Position numbers and translations under genes: made by a program
The notes under the pieces: model-generated
What the model saw: only the letters and a program-made list of their open reading frames with translations
What the model was told of the DNA's origin: nothing
Databases searched by the model: none
Assembly: GCA_949152475.1 (NCBI GenBank)
Contig: OX424566.1
Location: 9,509,177-9,573,176, forward strand
Length of the DNA: 64,000 nucleotides
Origin: Terebella lapidaria
Taxonomy: Eukaryota; Annelida; Polychaeta; Terebellida; Terebellidae
Direction of reading: 5' to 3'
Part shown: one piece after another, positions 1 through 12,300 of the stretch
Numbering within the stretch: position 1 is the first letter of the stretch
Layout of the letters: every line of letters starts with the position of its first letter

Positions 1-1147
1 TACAAGGAATTTGTGATTACGTTTATGTCACAATAAAGCTATGTATATTAGCAATATGCTACTTTTTAAACATTTCACATTTATGACATGAATTTCATAA
101 AGAAATCAAACAACACCAAAGAACACACATTACATGCATTAACACATTAAAACTCAACAGAATGCAGTCTTTCCCAAACCAAAATTAGTCATGCATTCAT
201 AGTGTGAATGTAGAAGCGACAAATACAGGTAAAGAAAATAAAACAGTTATCCAGTTACAGTTTTACTATTAAACAAAAAAACACACCTATGGCAATAGAA
301 AACAGGTAGAAAACGCTTTGAACTGAACACAATAATGTTATGCTATCATAATGCTTCTTTTGTGAATTCGGCTGATCATGAATGCATTATGATATCTACA
401 GTACATGTGATATCATACTTATCTTGCAGCTTTGATGCTTAATGTCATTCACACGAGCAAAAATTCTACGAAAAAAAAATTGCCCAAAAAAGCCTGAATT
501 GTCATATGTTCTTGTATTTTGTGTTTTTGATACTGATATCCTATTCAATTGATATTTTATGTATACCAGTGTTTACCAGAATTATGTTTATATCATAAAA
601 GTACAAGTATATACATTAGTCTACATAGTGTTTATACCTATAACTTTTATGTATGTGATTCTATCAGATGTAATACTGATTGATATGTACAACAAAAATT
701 TCCCAAACAAAATTCATATTGGATTTCTGGCATGCTTCAATATCTTGGAGCTGTAGTTTGCAGTCTCGTGAACATTATGATCCTGTGTCATAAGACACTC
801 ATGTATGTTTGCATCCATTGTTAACAGTCCACTGGTGATTGGCAAGTGTCATTTTCCGTTACATTATGACAACTCAATAATCTGCTTGTGGCAATACCTG
901 AATTTACTTTATATACTGGTATGTACATATAGTGCATCACATAATCCAAAAGATGTTCATAATTTGGAACATACCATAAAGCGATCTTATTTTCCATACC
1001 TGATCTGCCATTTCGTATTATGTACGCATTGTACACAAATATATGAATATTTCTAACATTTCAAAAATTTTACATTCCTGCTGCCTTCTCTCCCTTCCAT
1101 TATCCCAGGATATCCCAAAAATACCAACAATCAGTTTTCATTTTTAG
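1..1147. other. AT-rich non-coding stretch
   Basis: I see no supported gene here. The open frames are short, occur on both strands and have no splice or promoter context. The only signal of note is the splice-like pair at its right end, listed separately. Confidence 0.6.
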
Positions 1148-1170
1148 CTGGTTTCAGTTTTATGTCAGAG
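1148..1170 (+). other. candidate 23-nt microexon
   Basis: A pyrimidine-rich tract ending TTTTCATTTTTAG is followed after 23 bases by GAG and the near-ideal donor GTAAGTTTT. All that is seen is the acceptor-donor pair. A second possible acceptor inside it (GGTTTCAG) would leave 13 bases. No neighbouring exon was identified, so the parent gene is unknown. Cryptic pairs of this kind do occur by chance in AT-rich introns. Confidence 0.2.
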
Positions 1171-3554
1171 GTAAGTTTTATTCAATATTGCATGAAAAAT
1201 GACTTCACACTTGCATCCATTGTGCGAATTTCCTCCCCATTCCTACAAAATTATTCTCTGACCACATTTTTTTTTAGCAGAAATTTAGTTGAACCATATG
1301 TTGAAGCAGTACTATGAGTCTTTATTTATCACGTGGGATTGATATTGCATGGATGTCTAAGTATTACTACATGGTCACCTGCACCCCCTGACCACACTCA
1401 TGAATTATTCATGACTTCACTCGTGGTCTCTGCAACTGTAATTAAAAAATACGGACAGAATCCGAGGACGATCGCAATATGGGTTCTGTTGCTTATCCGA
1501 GGTCACAAGCTGAGTTGATACGAGTTGCCGAGAAAATCGATGCCTTTGAATCACAACGGAAAATCACACGGAAACATGACACGATTTTATGTCAGTTGTT
1601 TGGTTTCAGAATGTTCGCGATGAATATAGGGTCAGCAACAAGGGGTAGTAACATCGAAAGAGAGCCGCGTTTTCATCATTGTTTGCTATCAATGTAATAT
1701 TAGTTCTGTCAATTTTCCAGCTGTAATTTCGTTTCAAGTTTTCAATCATTTATCACATTTATATTATATCATTTATCTCATACTATATTGCATATCATAA
1801 GCACTGTAGCCTTTTGAACGGAAGTTTTGTTATTTGAGTATGATGCAGTGGTAAAAACTTTTTAATTTGACGCACATATATACATGCAGGTGTTGATTCA
1901 TGCAGTCATAGAACAGTGGAGATATCAGAACACCGGCGCTACCTGAAAATGTCATCAATATTTTAGCAAAGAACGGATAATGTATTTCACTCATCAATGG
2001 CTACAAAACATTTTTTTCCTAGAAAGGGTGATATTTCGGCAACATGCATGTTGATTGAATACTGATCAATCTTGCAAGCCCCGTGTAAAGCCTTGATCTA
2101 GACCGAGAACAGCATCTCAAAAATTTGATTCCGTGCCAAGAGTATCATGATTGGACTATATGTACATGTGTAATTTACATTTAGTAGATCGAAAGTACAC
2201 GATTAGGTTGGAATTATTTGCAATATCGCAAAGTTTTTCCCCGAAAGCATACACTCTAAAACTAACTCAACTGATGGCATGATCAATATACTATTAACAA
2301 ATTGAGGTTTTGTTTCCACCATCGAAATACACTGTCAATGACATTGGCGAAAAGAACCCGATATTGACAATTAGAACTAATAATCTGAATTGATCTCTTG
2401 CTTTGACATGGCAGCTCCTGAACCCAGGGACAAAAGGACGCAACTGCTACACCAATCAACGACCTCCTACAAAGCCGTTTGACACAAGCTGGAGGCAATA
2501 ACAATGGTGGATGGAACCTTTGTTATTTTGCGGTTCCCTGGGATTGTCGTGTGGCGTGGCTCGATGATTGTCATGTGACTTTGATGGATTTTCCGGCGGA
2601 GGTACGGATAAGTAGCGATACATCAATAAAATCACACTGTCGTTTACATGTAGGTTATTTCTGCCGGGAAGCTGCACTTGTTAACACAGTGTTTTGTGGA
2701 TAGTGCGTCTGTATTAGCTATTCAACAGGTGAAATATTGAGCAAAAATCATGTCCTTGTCTAAAAATTACCACTTTGTTTGACTGCTTTTATCTAGCAAG
2801 TACCGTACAAAGATTCAAAATAATAAATGCAAATTAGAAACACAGCTGTTTATTCATATAAATCACGGATGTGAGATCTGGAATAAGAATATTAATTGAT
2901 TGATTTCTCGAATACACAAATCGCCCAACAATATTCTGTCAAAGAAAAAAGAGCACAAAATTTATGAACATCTGTGCAAATGATACTAGGAAAACCCGTG
3001 GGCGATTTTTAGTAATTGCAATTGAAACCAAAATGATTGAAACCCTGTAATCCTATTGGACCAGCTTAGTAAAGAATAAATCCCTTGGTTACTTGTATCC
3101 TAGGAAAGCCATAAATGAGTTGTGCGTCTTTTTGCTTCTCCAGTTCATTTTTTGCTTTCTGTTTTGTTGCATGTTCATCTAATTTACGCTAAAAGACATC
3201 TGACACAAACAACTCCTCATCCTGGAGCCTATATGGTTGCCATGGTTACACAAATCTATAATACAAAAATATAATATAAATCTATAAATCTATCATAGTC
3301 ATGATTATTCACAAAATAAATTGATACAATTTAAGCCAGATGCATTATAGGACATTTATCACGATTCGCTCCACGTCAACGGTCAATTCTTTGTATGGCA
3401 TGTACATTATGAGCTTTGTTTAGCATAAATTTGACAACAGAAAATAATCCAAGGTTTTTGATCGGGTCTTTGATCCAAATCAAGGACCATTCAAAGTCAT
3501 TAAACTTGGAGGTCGTAATCAATTGTTGAAAATAAGCTCTATCTACAATTGCTA
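1171..3554. other. non-coding stretch
   Basis: No supported gene was found. Opposing open frames at 2.28-2.70 kb overlap one another and lack splice signals. A GTTGCCATGGTTAC motif lies at about 3.24 kb; the same motif recurs several times in the window. Confidence 0.55.
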
Positions 3555-3841
3555 ATGCTATGGTCACGGTAGACTTTTTTTAGAAACAGCCGGAGAAACC
3601 CGGAGATAGCCAGAGTACTCCGGGAATCTCCGGCATGCTCTGGTTGTTTTTTCAACATGTCCAACTTTTCCTGGAGCGCTAAACAAAATTTCTGAAGTTC
3701 CCTGGCAGCTCCTGATAACTTTCGACACAGGCGGGAATCAGGGCGGAACGTCCACGGAGATTACCGTCAGTTCCCGGAGTTTTCGATTTTTTGCCATAGA
3801 TACGTCGGGAATCCTCCGGGTATGACATGTGACCATAGCAT
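3555..3841. mobile_element. 287-bp MITE with 13-bp perfect TIRs
   Basis: The ends are ATGCTATGGTCAC (3555-3567) and its exact reverse complement (3829-3841). The interior is GC-richer than its surroundings and full of CCGGAG/CTCCGG words, giving it internal fold-back character. No coding capacity is seen, so it would be non-autonomous. A target-site duplication is not obvious, so the superfamily is unassigned. Confidence 0.6.
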
Positions 3842-4161
3842 AAGAATCAAAGAGTAGTTTTTAAAGATGAATTATAAAACTGTCCATAAAATAGATTGCA
3901 GACTCCAGTAGCTGGGCGATCAGAACTACCCAATAAAATGTGTGGGTATGAAATGAAATACGGAATCAAATTGATCAGAAACCATATGTCCATTAAACCA
4001 GTATTCCTGTTTCCAAGGAATACAATGACACACTATCTCATTTTCAATAGAAGTATCACGATAATCAACAAATATCAATTCCATAGAGATGTAAATGTAT
4101 TATATTACCAGAACATATAGTCTAGGCACGTTTTCTATAAAGGGCCTTAGAAATGACGATA

Positions 4162-4925
4162 GGGGGGATGGAATGTTACTGCCTGTCACCCATGCTGAGG
4201 TCAAAGTAGGGTCCTTACTGATTAATATTAGCCCGGATGACATTAAAAATTTTAATTTTTTCATAAAATTCTAACAATTTGATATACAGACGAAGCCGCG
4301 GTTATTTTTTTCGTTTTGAAATTCACATAAAAGACTGTTGAATCGTGAATAATGAAGCTAGAGTTATCATTTTGGTGTCAAAATGTCTGGAATTACACGG
4401 CTAATCAAGAAAAATACCATCTAGAGCAGTTCATGGTGTGAGTTTTGTATTATAACATGAAAACACATAATAATATGTCCGAAATTGCCTTCGATTTCAC
4501 AATCTGAGACCTGCGAAAATGGGTGTTTCAGCTCACAAATCTATTTTATCTTTACGAAAACTTCACTAAAATTACCCCAGATTATATACCATACTGCCAA
4601 AATAAACCATTCAAAGGTCTTAACCAAGTTTACTGCTAGTAATCAAATGAACCCAACAATACCCCCTAGTGAACTCCGTGATCGCATGATATTCTCAAAT
4701 TTGACAAAACTACTTATACTCTCACATATAACTCTGCTAGAATAATTATTTTGAAGTCAAATGATACGAATCATCGTTTCAAATTTATCATGCAATAATC
4801 AGGTCGAGATGTAATTTTTTTCCCATCAAAACAAGAAAAAAAATCCCAAAATTGGACCATAATGATTTACTGGTTGTATACGAAATGTAGGCATCTTAGA
4901 AAGTTCACCATTTGTGGTTTAATAA
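4162..4925 (+). repeat. left long terminal inverted repeat
   Basis: It matches the reverse complement of 7615-8384 with scattered substitutions and indels. The best-conserved parts are the outer 100 bases and the block around 4310-4500. Confidence 0.75.
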
Positions 4926-5199
4926 ATGTTTATGTGGTTAAGTGATATACCATTGATACTTGGTAGAATCAGTCACCAAGTGTACCAGCAGTAGTTTGCC
5001 AAAATCACCAGAGAGACCTGTGGTATTCTGTCCGAGTCACACCACAGAGTAACATGCAGACTGCACAAAGGGGGAGTCTATGTTCGGCGATGTTAGGAAA
5101 CTGTTTTCACACAAGCAGTTGTTACCAAACCATCGAACATACAATATCCGGAACTTTAATTAATCAGGGCGTATAGTTGGCATCAGTCAACCATGGTGC

Positions 5200-6780
5200 T
5201 GCACAACGTTGGATAATCATAACCCATGACAGAGCAATGATCCTGCAAATGATCCTGCAGATTTGCGAGAAAAATGGCAGGCGTTCATATAAGAAATCCA
5301 CAGAAAGATGTCAGTTGTACAGTCAATCAGAAGGATGAAGGAGATATACACAAAGTGTTGGGCATCATTGTAGGCTGGGTCTAGCCATTGAGTACTCGGA
5401 GATGAACATAAGACTCTCGTCAACACAGCATCTGGAATCACAGTCAATGACACATATTACATGATCTACCTACTGCAGGAGACAAATGAAGCAGTTTTAT
5501 TTACAAACGAAGCTTCATGGTGAATCTTGTTTTGTTGAACAAAGTCAACTTGATTGTCACACTGCCAAAATTATATTTGAAGACATTCAGCATCATCGTG
5601 CAAACAAAGACAACAAAGGTGGTTGCAACATACAATTTACAATAGAAGGTTATACAAGCTGATCGGAGTCTATTTGCAAAAATGCTAGTTATTGCTCGGA
5701 ATTGTCAACTGAACATGAAAGATGCAGTCCCATTATGATCACTGCTATGGACATTGGCCAACACAGCTGGAGTTCCTGCTGAAACAACCAAGGTGCCTCT
5801 GTTACACATCCTCGAAGACTACCATGAACCAGTTTAAGATGTTCCACAATCGGCAGTTCTCACCGATGGTATGGAAGTACTGCACTTTGTCAAGAATGCT
5901 CTCAAGACACTTGGAGTTCAGGCTCAGTACATCTTTCAACTGGTGCCTACATGCCTACATGCTCACTCACAAAAGAGTCAACTATGTCATGGATCCTTAA
6001 TCCGTTGTATACATCAAAAACTCGGAGCATGCGAAGCGTGCCAAACGGGGAAGCTTTCAAGTCACGATCCAGGGAAAATCAAAATTGTCCAACACGGTCG
6101 AAGAAATTTATGTGACGTGAGTAACTAGACAAGTCTGTGTCAATTCCGCTTTGAATGGCAGCAGACTGGGTATGTAGTCTTGTACACTTGTTGTAATTAC
6201 TAACACATAGTAAAGAGTACTACGTACAACCTCGTTGTTGGGCACAGCACCATTCGGACTACTGGTTCGATCAGTTGAGCATCAAACAGGAGGAAGCTGC
6301 CAGTCATGCAGCATAAAAAGCAAATAGCTGCTTCATCCTCAGGTCACCAGCACCTAAGTTGCTGTGTTGGCATGTGCGAGAGTTCTATCCTGCCCTGAAA
6401 ACAAACAATGTACAAGGTACATGTACATCGACACCACAGCCATAGGCATCTCACTTGGCATGGTCGTATGCAGTGACAAACCATTCTGCAGTAGGAATGA
6501 GCAAACATTTCATCTTGTACCAAAAAAGGAAGCTCTCAAACACCACGTTGCATGAGTCAGCTATTAGGCTTGCATCTGGAGAACCTCGCTACAGAAGGCT
6601 GTCAAAGCTTCAAGCCCAAATGATCATGGCTCGAGTGTGGTTGCTGAGAGCATCTCGATTCACCATACAGATCAGATGTTAGCACCAAAAGCCATGCGAT
6701 TCAAATGTTAGAAGGACCATTGCACAGGAACCAAAGAATGCAATGTCTTATACTGAAGGTTATGTCTGTACAGACTGATC
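5200..6780 (+). pseudogene. decayed transposon interior, possible transposase relic
   Basis: This stretch between the long inverted repeats is less AT-biased than the arms. It gives short protein-like segments in several plus frames, for example a segment with HFVKNALKTLG near 5880-5920, broken by frequent stops and frame changes. No DDE triad or zinc-finger pattern could be read with confidence. Its position inside the element suggests the remains of the element's own gene. A processed pseudogene or host DNA capture is the alternative. Confidence 0.35.
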
Positions 6781-7614
6781 AAACAATCCCGACTTGAGCA
6801 ACAATAATACGACCTTGGGCACGAACTACTGTTTGAGAGGAAATGAGAATGATATGGATTACATTTCATTGTCAAATTAATCTGTGTTGAGCTTTCCCAT
6901 GTCTATGTTTATGCTGGCCATACCCCTTGAATATGCACATGTCATGACATGTACAATTAAAGAGGCTGGAAGATAAATATTTTGTTGATCCGAAGCTTAG
7001 AAGAACATGTTGCTAATATTATTTGCAGAAGGTAAAACATGGGTTGGTTTATTGTCATAAATTTTAGACTACATACATGTATCAATAGTGTTTTGCTCTG
7101 AAACAAACTCTTCATTTTAGGCCGTATGTTTTCAATTTTGTATGATCTCATGATCAAGGAGTCAAGAAGGGGAAAAGATCCAACATAGGAAGTAAAACTG
7201 AATGTTGCAACATTTTAGTCAAATGACAAGTGATCTTATGAAGTTTTATGAACTCTTATTAGTGGTACGATTTTGGACCACAACTCACATTTTGAGGTGG
7301 CATGAATCTCCACCCACATGAACCAATTATACAATGTATCCATCGAAATGGTACCGGTAATTAATTTCCCGTTTTGATTGTATATGAAATGTTAAGATTT
7401 CTTTGAATACTCGATCACAAAACACTATGAAATACATATATCCCCTCCTCTCAAAACCCTGTAAAAAATTCACAGAGTGAATATTATATTTAGTTGGCGA
7501 ATATTATGGATTCAAATTTGATAAAATTGTGATGAATTAAGCTACTGGTCACTATGTCGACTAAGTAACACTAGCAGAACACTTGACAACATTAGCAGCG
7601 AATAACCACAAACG

Positions 7615-8384
7615 ATCAACTTTCTAAGATGCCGACACAGTAAATAAATTATTGTGGTCAAATTTTGGTGTGTTTTTGTAGTTTTCATGAAAAAAAACAC
7701 ATCTGGACTTGGATTTTATACTTTGGGTTTGAACTAATGATTCCTATCATTTGATATCAAAATAATTTGTCCATCATAGTTATTGGTAAGATTAATCATT
7801 AACCAATCAATGGTTATGGTCAAATTTTGGTGGATATTTCTTATGTTTTGATGAGAAGAAATTTCACATCTCTAACTGATTACTGTATTGTATGTTTGAA
7901 ATGATGATTCATATCATTTGACATCAAAATAATCATTCTAGCATAGTATTATGTGAGAGTATAACTAGTTTTGTCAAATTCGAGAATATCATGCGATCAC
8001 GGAGTTCACTAGGGGGTAGTGTTAGGTTCATTCAGATCTCAGATTGTGAAGTCGAAGGTAATTTCGGACTTATTATTATGTGTTTTCATGTTATAATACA
8101 AAACTTACACCATGAACTGCTGTAGATGGTATTTTTCTTGATTTGCCATGTAATTCCAGACATTTTGACACCAAAATGATAACTCTAGCTTCATTATTCA
8201 CGATTCAACAGTCTTTTATGTGAATTTCAAAACGAGAAAAATAACCGCGGCTTCGTCCGCATATAAAATTGTTAGAATTTTATGAAAAAATTACAATTTT
8301 GAATGTCATCCGGGCTAATATTGACCAGTAGGGACCCTACTTTGACCCCAGCATGGGTGACAGGCAGTAACATTCCATCCCCCC
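7615..8384 (-). repeat. right long terminal inverted repeat with internal duplication
   Basis: This is the inverted partner of 4162-4925. Two related segments, each starting TGGTCAAATTTTGGTG and ending in a CATCAAAATAAT-like block, lie in tandem at 7640-7760 and 7800-7960. Confidence 0.75.
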
Positions 8385-8990
8385 TAAAGTGTTATTTTGA
8401 GATTTTGTACCTAGTCTAATAGTTTGTATTTCATGTCTGACGCGGGGACTTTCACTGTGCCCGCATGTTGTCGCTATGACGCAATTCTCCATAGCAGTGG
8501 CTCAGCACGTACCTGACCTGAATGCAAACACGATTATCTCCGCGTAATCACGAAACATATATCCTATACCAGGCCAAGCCGTTTTCTCTCTGTGTTCTTG
8601 CTAGGAATGTTACACTTGCAAATACAGAATTTCATATACATGTAGAGAGAAAATTTTGCACTATTGCAGCAATTGTGGCATTTGCAATGTTTTCGAGGAA
8701 ATATTTGATACTTAAATGAAAATGAAAATTCTTGGTTGGACCTTCACAATGACAATAACAGCAAATGAAATGTAGAAAATATTTTCCTGATTAGCACCTA
8801 GTTTTGCATGCGGACGTCGTAACAACTGCAAACAATGCCTTATGCATGTAATAACAAAATAATTATTATTTATGAATAGACTAATTGGTCCAGTCAACCG
8901 AGAAAACTGTGTCAAACGTTTCTATCTACATGTTGGGTGATGTCATGAACATTATAAAATAGATTGATTCTGCAAGCATTGATACATTGA

Positions 8991-9060
8991 ACCAGTGGTC
9001 TAGGGGTAAGGCGTCCGCCACTGGTGCGGGAGGTCGAAGGTTCGAGCCTCGCCAGGGGCT
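8991..9060 (+). repeat. tRNA-derived SINE head (degenerate tRNA)
   Basis: A pol III A-box-like TGGTCTAGGGG is followed by an anticodon-arm-like stem (TCCGC/GCGGG) and a B-box GGTTCGAGCCT at about 9039-9049. The T stem does not pair fully and base 33 of the anticodon loop is not T, so this is not a working tRNA. A SINE body may continue to about 9200, but its end is not clear. Confidence 0.6.
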
Positions 9061-10807
9061 TGTTCTGATGTGGCCGGTTGGTGAGCCACCAGCTAGTTAA
9101 AGAATGGTTACCGATTGCCTCCCTGCCGGGCACCTGGCATATAGGATAGGAATCGGGGTAAAGCTGTACAAGAGATCAAAGTGTCTCATAAGCCCAATTA
9201 AGGCTGGCCCTTTCAATAGGGGTGACACTATAATAAAAAACACTTTACTTGATAACTCTGTGGTCTTCATATTATGGTCGAAAATACTTTTTGTGTCACG
9301 AAACTCACCCGAAGAAAGCTCTGAACAACACATAAGCAAATTTTTGAAAATGTGAGACTAAGGCCATAATTATATATATTTGATGTTCGACTGATCATAC
9401 AGGTGGGGAAAGAAATAGAAGTAGCCATTAATTAATAAACCTTGCAAATAACACCCTGACAGCCACATAACAGCTGATCCAGTAACAGCTACAGTTTGAG
9501 TATTTATTGACCACAGGCTCATCCGCAAGAGGAGTTTCTTGTTATGGTCAATCATGCTGATTGCTACAAGCAGTATGTGGATTCTGTTGGTCAGTATATG
9601 GTCGTTATAGATAACAGGACTTATATTTCCAATAATGCATATCATGTTCTGCAATAACACATACTCCGGAAATCTTTCCATCATACACGACATATTTCCC
9701 AGAGACGAGATTTGAGACATTATATCCCAAGTTAATAATTACGGTACTTAGTAATTACTGTACGTGCATGTTGTCATTCTGGTAATTACTAGATGACTGG
9801 TTGGTTCGCAGATAATTACCATCAATAGGCATGCTGTCTGAAAGGGCATGCCACCCAGGGCATTGATCTAAAACTGGTGCAAGCCAGTAAAGGGCGCTGT
9901 CATTTAATTAATCACTGAATTAGTTTATCCATACATGCTGAAGAAACGAGGGGATAAAAAGCGCCATCTCTTTGAGGTATGAACTTGGATAGATGGTTTG
10001 CCGTGTTCATACAGCAAAAATCAATGTCCATACATTTACATGTAAATCTGTTGCAATGAAAAGTTCATGAACTGTTACAGTTGATCCTGTGTTAAAGAGA
10101 GACCACCCTGTGTTTTAAAGTACTAGGAACATGAAAATATGATGTGAACTCAAATGAGAGACCTGGTTTTGCTGAGTAAAATGTTGTTTACGGCATGCCA
10201 ATATCTCTATCGGTTAAAAAGTTATGGCCATTTGAATGTCACAATTTGGCAGGTTATAACATATGCTGGATTGAACACTTCTGGATTTTACGAGAAGCTA
10301 ATTAGTATGCAAATGAGGTATTCGTGACGTAGAAGGGGGAATATTTTTAATTAGGCAAGTTTGAGTCTTAATATAATTGTTCTGCTCAGAAATATTGGAA
10401 ACCTAAACTTTACACATTGATAGGCATGGTCAATAATCAATGTTGCTCAAAATGTTAATGTTGCCATGGTTACTATTCACCTGCTGGAGCCTTAGCAACC
10501 ATTGGTTGCTATGGGTCCTAACTGCCGGAAACATGGGTTTGGACAGATTTTGATTATTGTGTATTATTTATGCTTGTGGAGTCAATCCATCCTCACCTTT
10601 GGTTTTGTTTGTTCATCGACATGACTGTGGATTTGGGCCATAGCAACCCTGGTTGCTAGGGACCTTGTATCAATACTGGTGACCTTGGCAACTATCCGGA
10701 TGTGAAATTCATTGACTATCAATTATGGAGAGCATCTGGTATAAACTTTGTTGAATAATTACATTTTCTAGAGACTTAATATGCCGATAAAACCAGCTAA
10801 TTAAAAA

Positions 10808-12300
10808 AATTAGCCCAAAGGCTAAGATAGGTTACCGGACAATTTCGGTTTGGCCATGGCAGCATTGGCAGGTAACAGACCTTTTACCAATCAAGGTTCG
10901 CAGTGTAAACATATGACCTTGGGATTTACCATCAAGGTCATACGTATGAACTTCTATGTTACCATTACAAGTATGTGTGCCGCATTTGATATTCTATATG
11001 TTGGGTGGAATCGTTTAGGCGGCTCAGGTCAATTTACACATTTCAAGTCAGACATTTGGCACTCAAGGTCATCTGACGTCAAGTTCAAGGTCATCATTAG
11101 TTGTGCCATATATGTCTTCCTATATGTTCATAATGCAAACATGAGCTCTATCTGCAAGCATTTCATCTGTAGAGGCAAATCTGGGCATTTTTTGACCCCA
11201 AAATGGCTGTTTTGACCTTTTAAGGTCATCGAAGGTCAAATTCAAGGTCACCACACAAGTCGCCATATATGACTTCCCATTTGAAAATGCCAATTTCTAA
11301 GCTCTATCTTCAAGCGTTCTATGGGTACAGTCCTGACAGCTCCCATTATGAAGGAAAAAAGTGCCGAAAATTTTCTAAGTCCAAAATTTTTTTCAAAGGG
11401 TGAAAAAAATTTTTTGCCTAGAAATGGCCCAAAATGGATAGTGATGCGATTTGGGGCGAAAAAAAATTTGTTCGCCGACTCGTCAAAAATTCAATATGGC
11501 CGCCACACGGAGATCGGCGATTCAAGGGCAACAAAACTTATACACGTCACAGAGGTATATAAGAGGAATCTTTTTAAGCAAAAATCTCAAAACTGATCAG
11601 ACAGTTTTTGAGAAAATACAGACCAGGTGCAAATTTGAGCATTTTTCGACCCAAAAATGGCTGTTTTGACCTTTCAAGGTCATCCAAGGTCAAATTCAAG
11701 GTCACCACACAAGTCGCCATATATGACTTCCCTTTTGAAAGTGCCAACTTCTAAGCTCTATCTTCAAGCGTTCTATGAGTACAGTCCGGACAGCTCCCAT
11801 TATGAAGGAAAAAAGTGCCGAAAATTTTCTAAGTCCAAAAATTTTTTCAAAGGGTGAAAATTTTTTTTTGCCCTAGAAATGGCCCAAAATGGATAGTAAT
11901 GAGATTTGGGGTGAAGAAAATTTTTTTCGCCGACCCGCCAAAAATTCACCAGCGAATTTAGGGCAACCAAACTTATACATATCACAGAGGTATATGAGGG
12001 GAATCTTTTGAAACCAAAAACTCAAAACTGATCAGACAGTTTTTGAGAAAATGGCCGTCAAAGTCCAAAATTGAACGTTTTTCGACAAAAACGGCCGCCA
12101 TTTTGAAAAAAGTGCGAAAATCAAAAAACAAAAAAATACCTCCTTCTCAAAATATTTTTAGGCATTTTTGTGCAAAATTTCAGAAAGATTCGATCGTTAA
12201 CTTTAAAGATAAAAATGTTAACGCCGGACGGACGGACGGACGGACGGACGGACGCAACGCCATGCCAATAGGTTATCGGACCAAAGGTCCGGTAACCTAA
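10808..12300 (+). mobile_element. 1.5-kb nested element with GTTACCGGAC ends and GACG tract
   Basis: The insertion is defined by comparison with the uninterrupted copy at 21769-22661. It has GTTACCGGAC near the left end and GTCCGGTAAC near the right. A small palindrome (TTAGCC-CAAA-GGCTAA) sits just outside the left terminal motif. Two diverged repeats of about 454 bp lie at roughly 11201-11654 and 11655-12060, and a (GACG)n tract lies at about 12228-12254. No convincing transposase is seen. The superfamily is unknown. Confidence 0.65.
11201..12060 (+). repeat. tandem duplication, ~454-bp unit x2
   Basis: AAATGGCTGTTTTGACC recurs at about 11201 and 11655. It is followed in both copies by AAGGTCA-rich DNA, a shared GACAGCTCCCATTATGAAGG block and a homopolymer-rich TTTTTTTC segment. 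The open frames here are repeat-derived. Confidence 0.75.

Larger units (their letters stand above)
4162..8384. mobile_element. 4.2-kb DNA transposon with long terminal inverted repeats
   Basis: The two ends are long imperfect inverted repeats of about 0.77 kb (4162-4925 and 7615-8384). They begin GGGGGGATGGAATG and are flanked on both sides by TA (4160-4161, 8385-8386), consistent with a TA target duplication. The arms share blocks around the CCGCGG/TTCGTC segment and around GGCATCTTAGAAAGTT. The right arm holds an internal duplication of about 150 bp (7640-7760 against 7800-7960). The interior looks like a broken coding region with many stops. The family is not identified; TA target sites are typical of IS630-Tc1-mariner-type elements, but arms this long are unusual for them. 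Confidence 0.75.

Noticed and set aside
8991-9060. Functional tRNA gene
   Set aside because: T-stem mispairs and base 33 is not U, so it is a SINE head or pseudo-tRNA.
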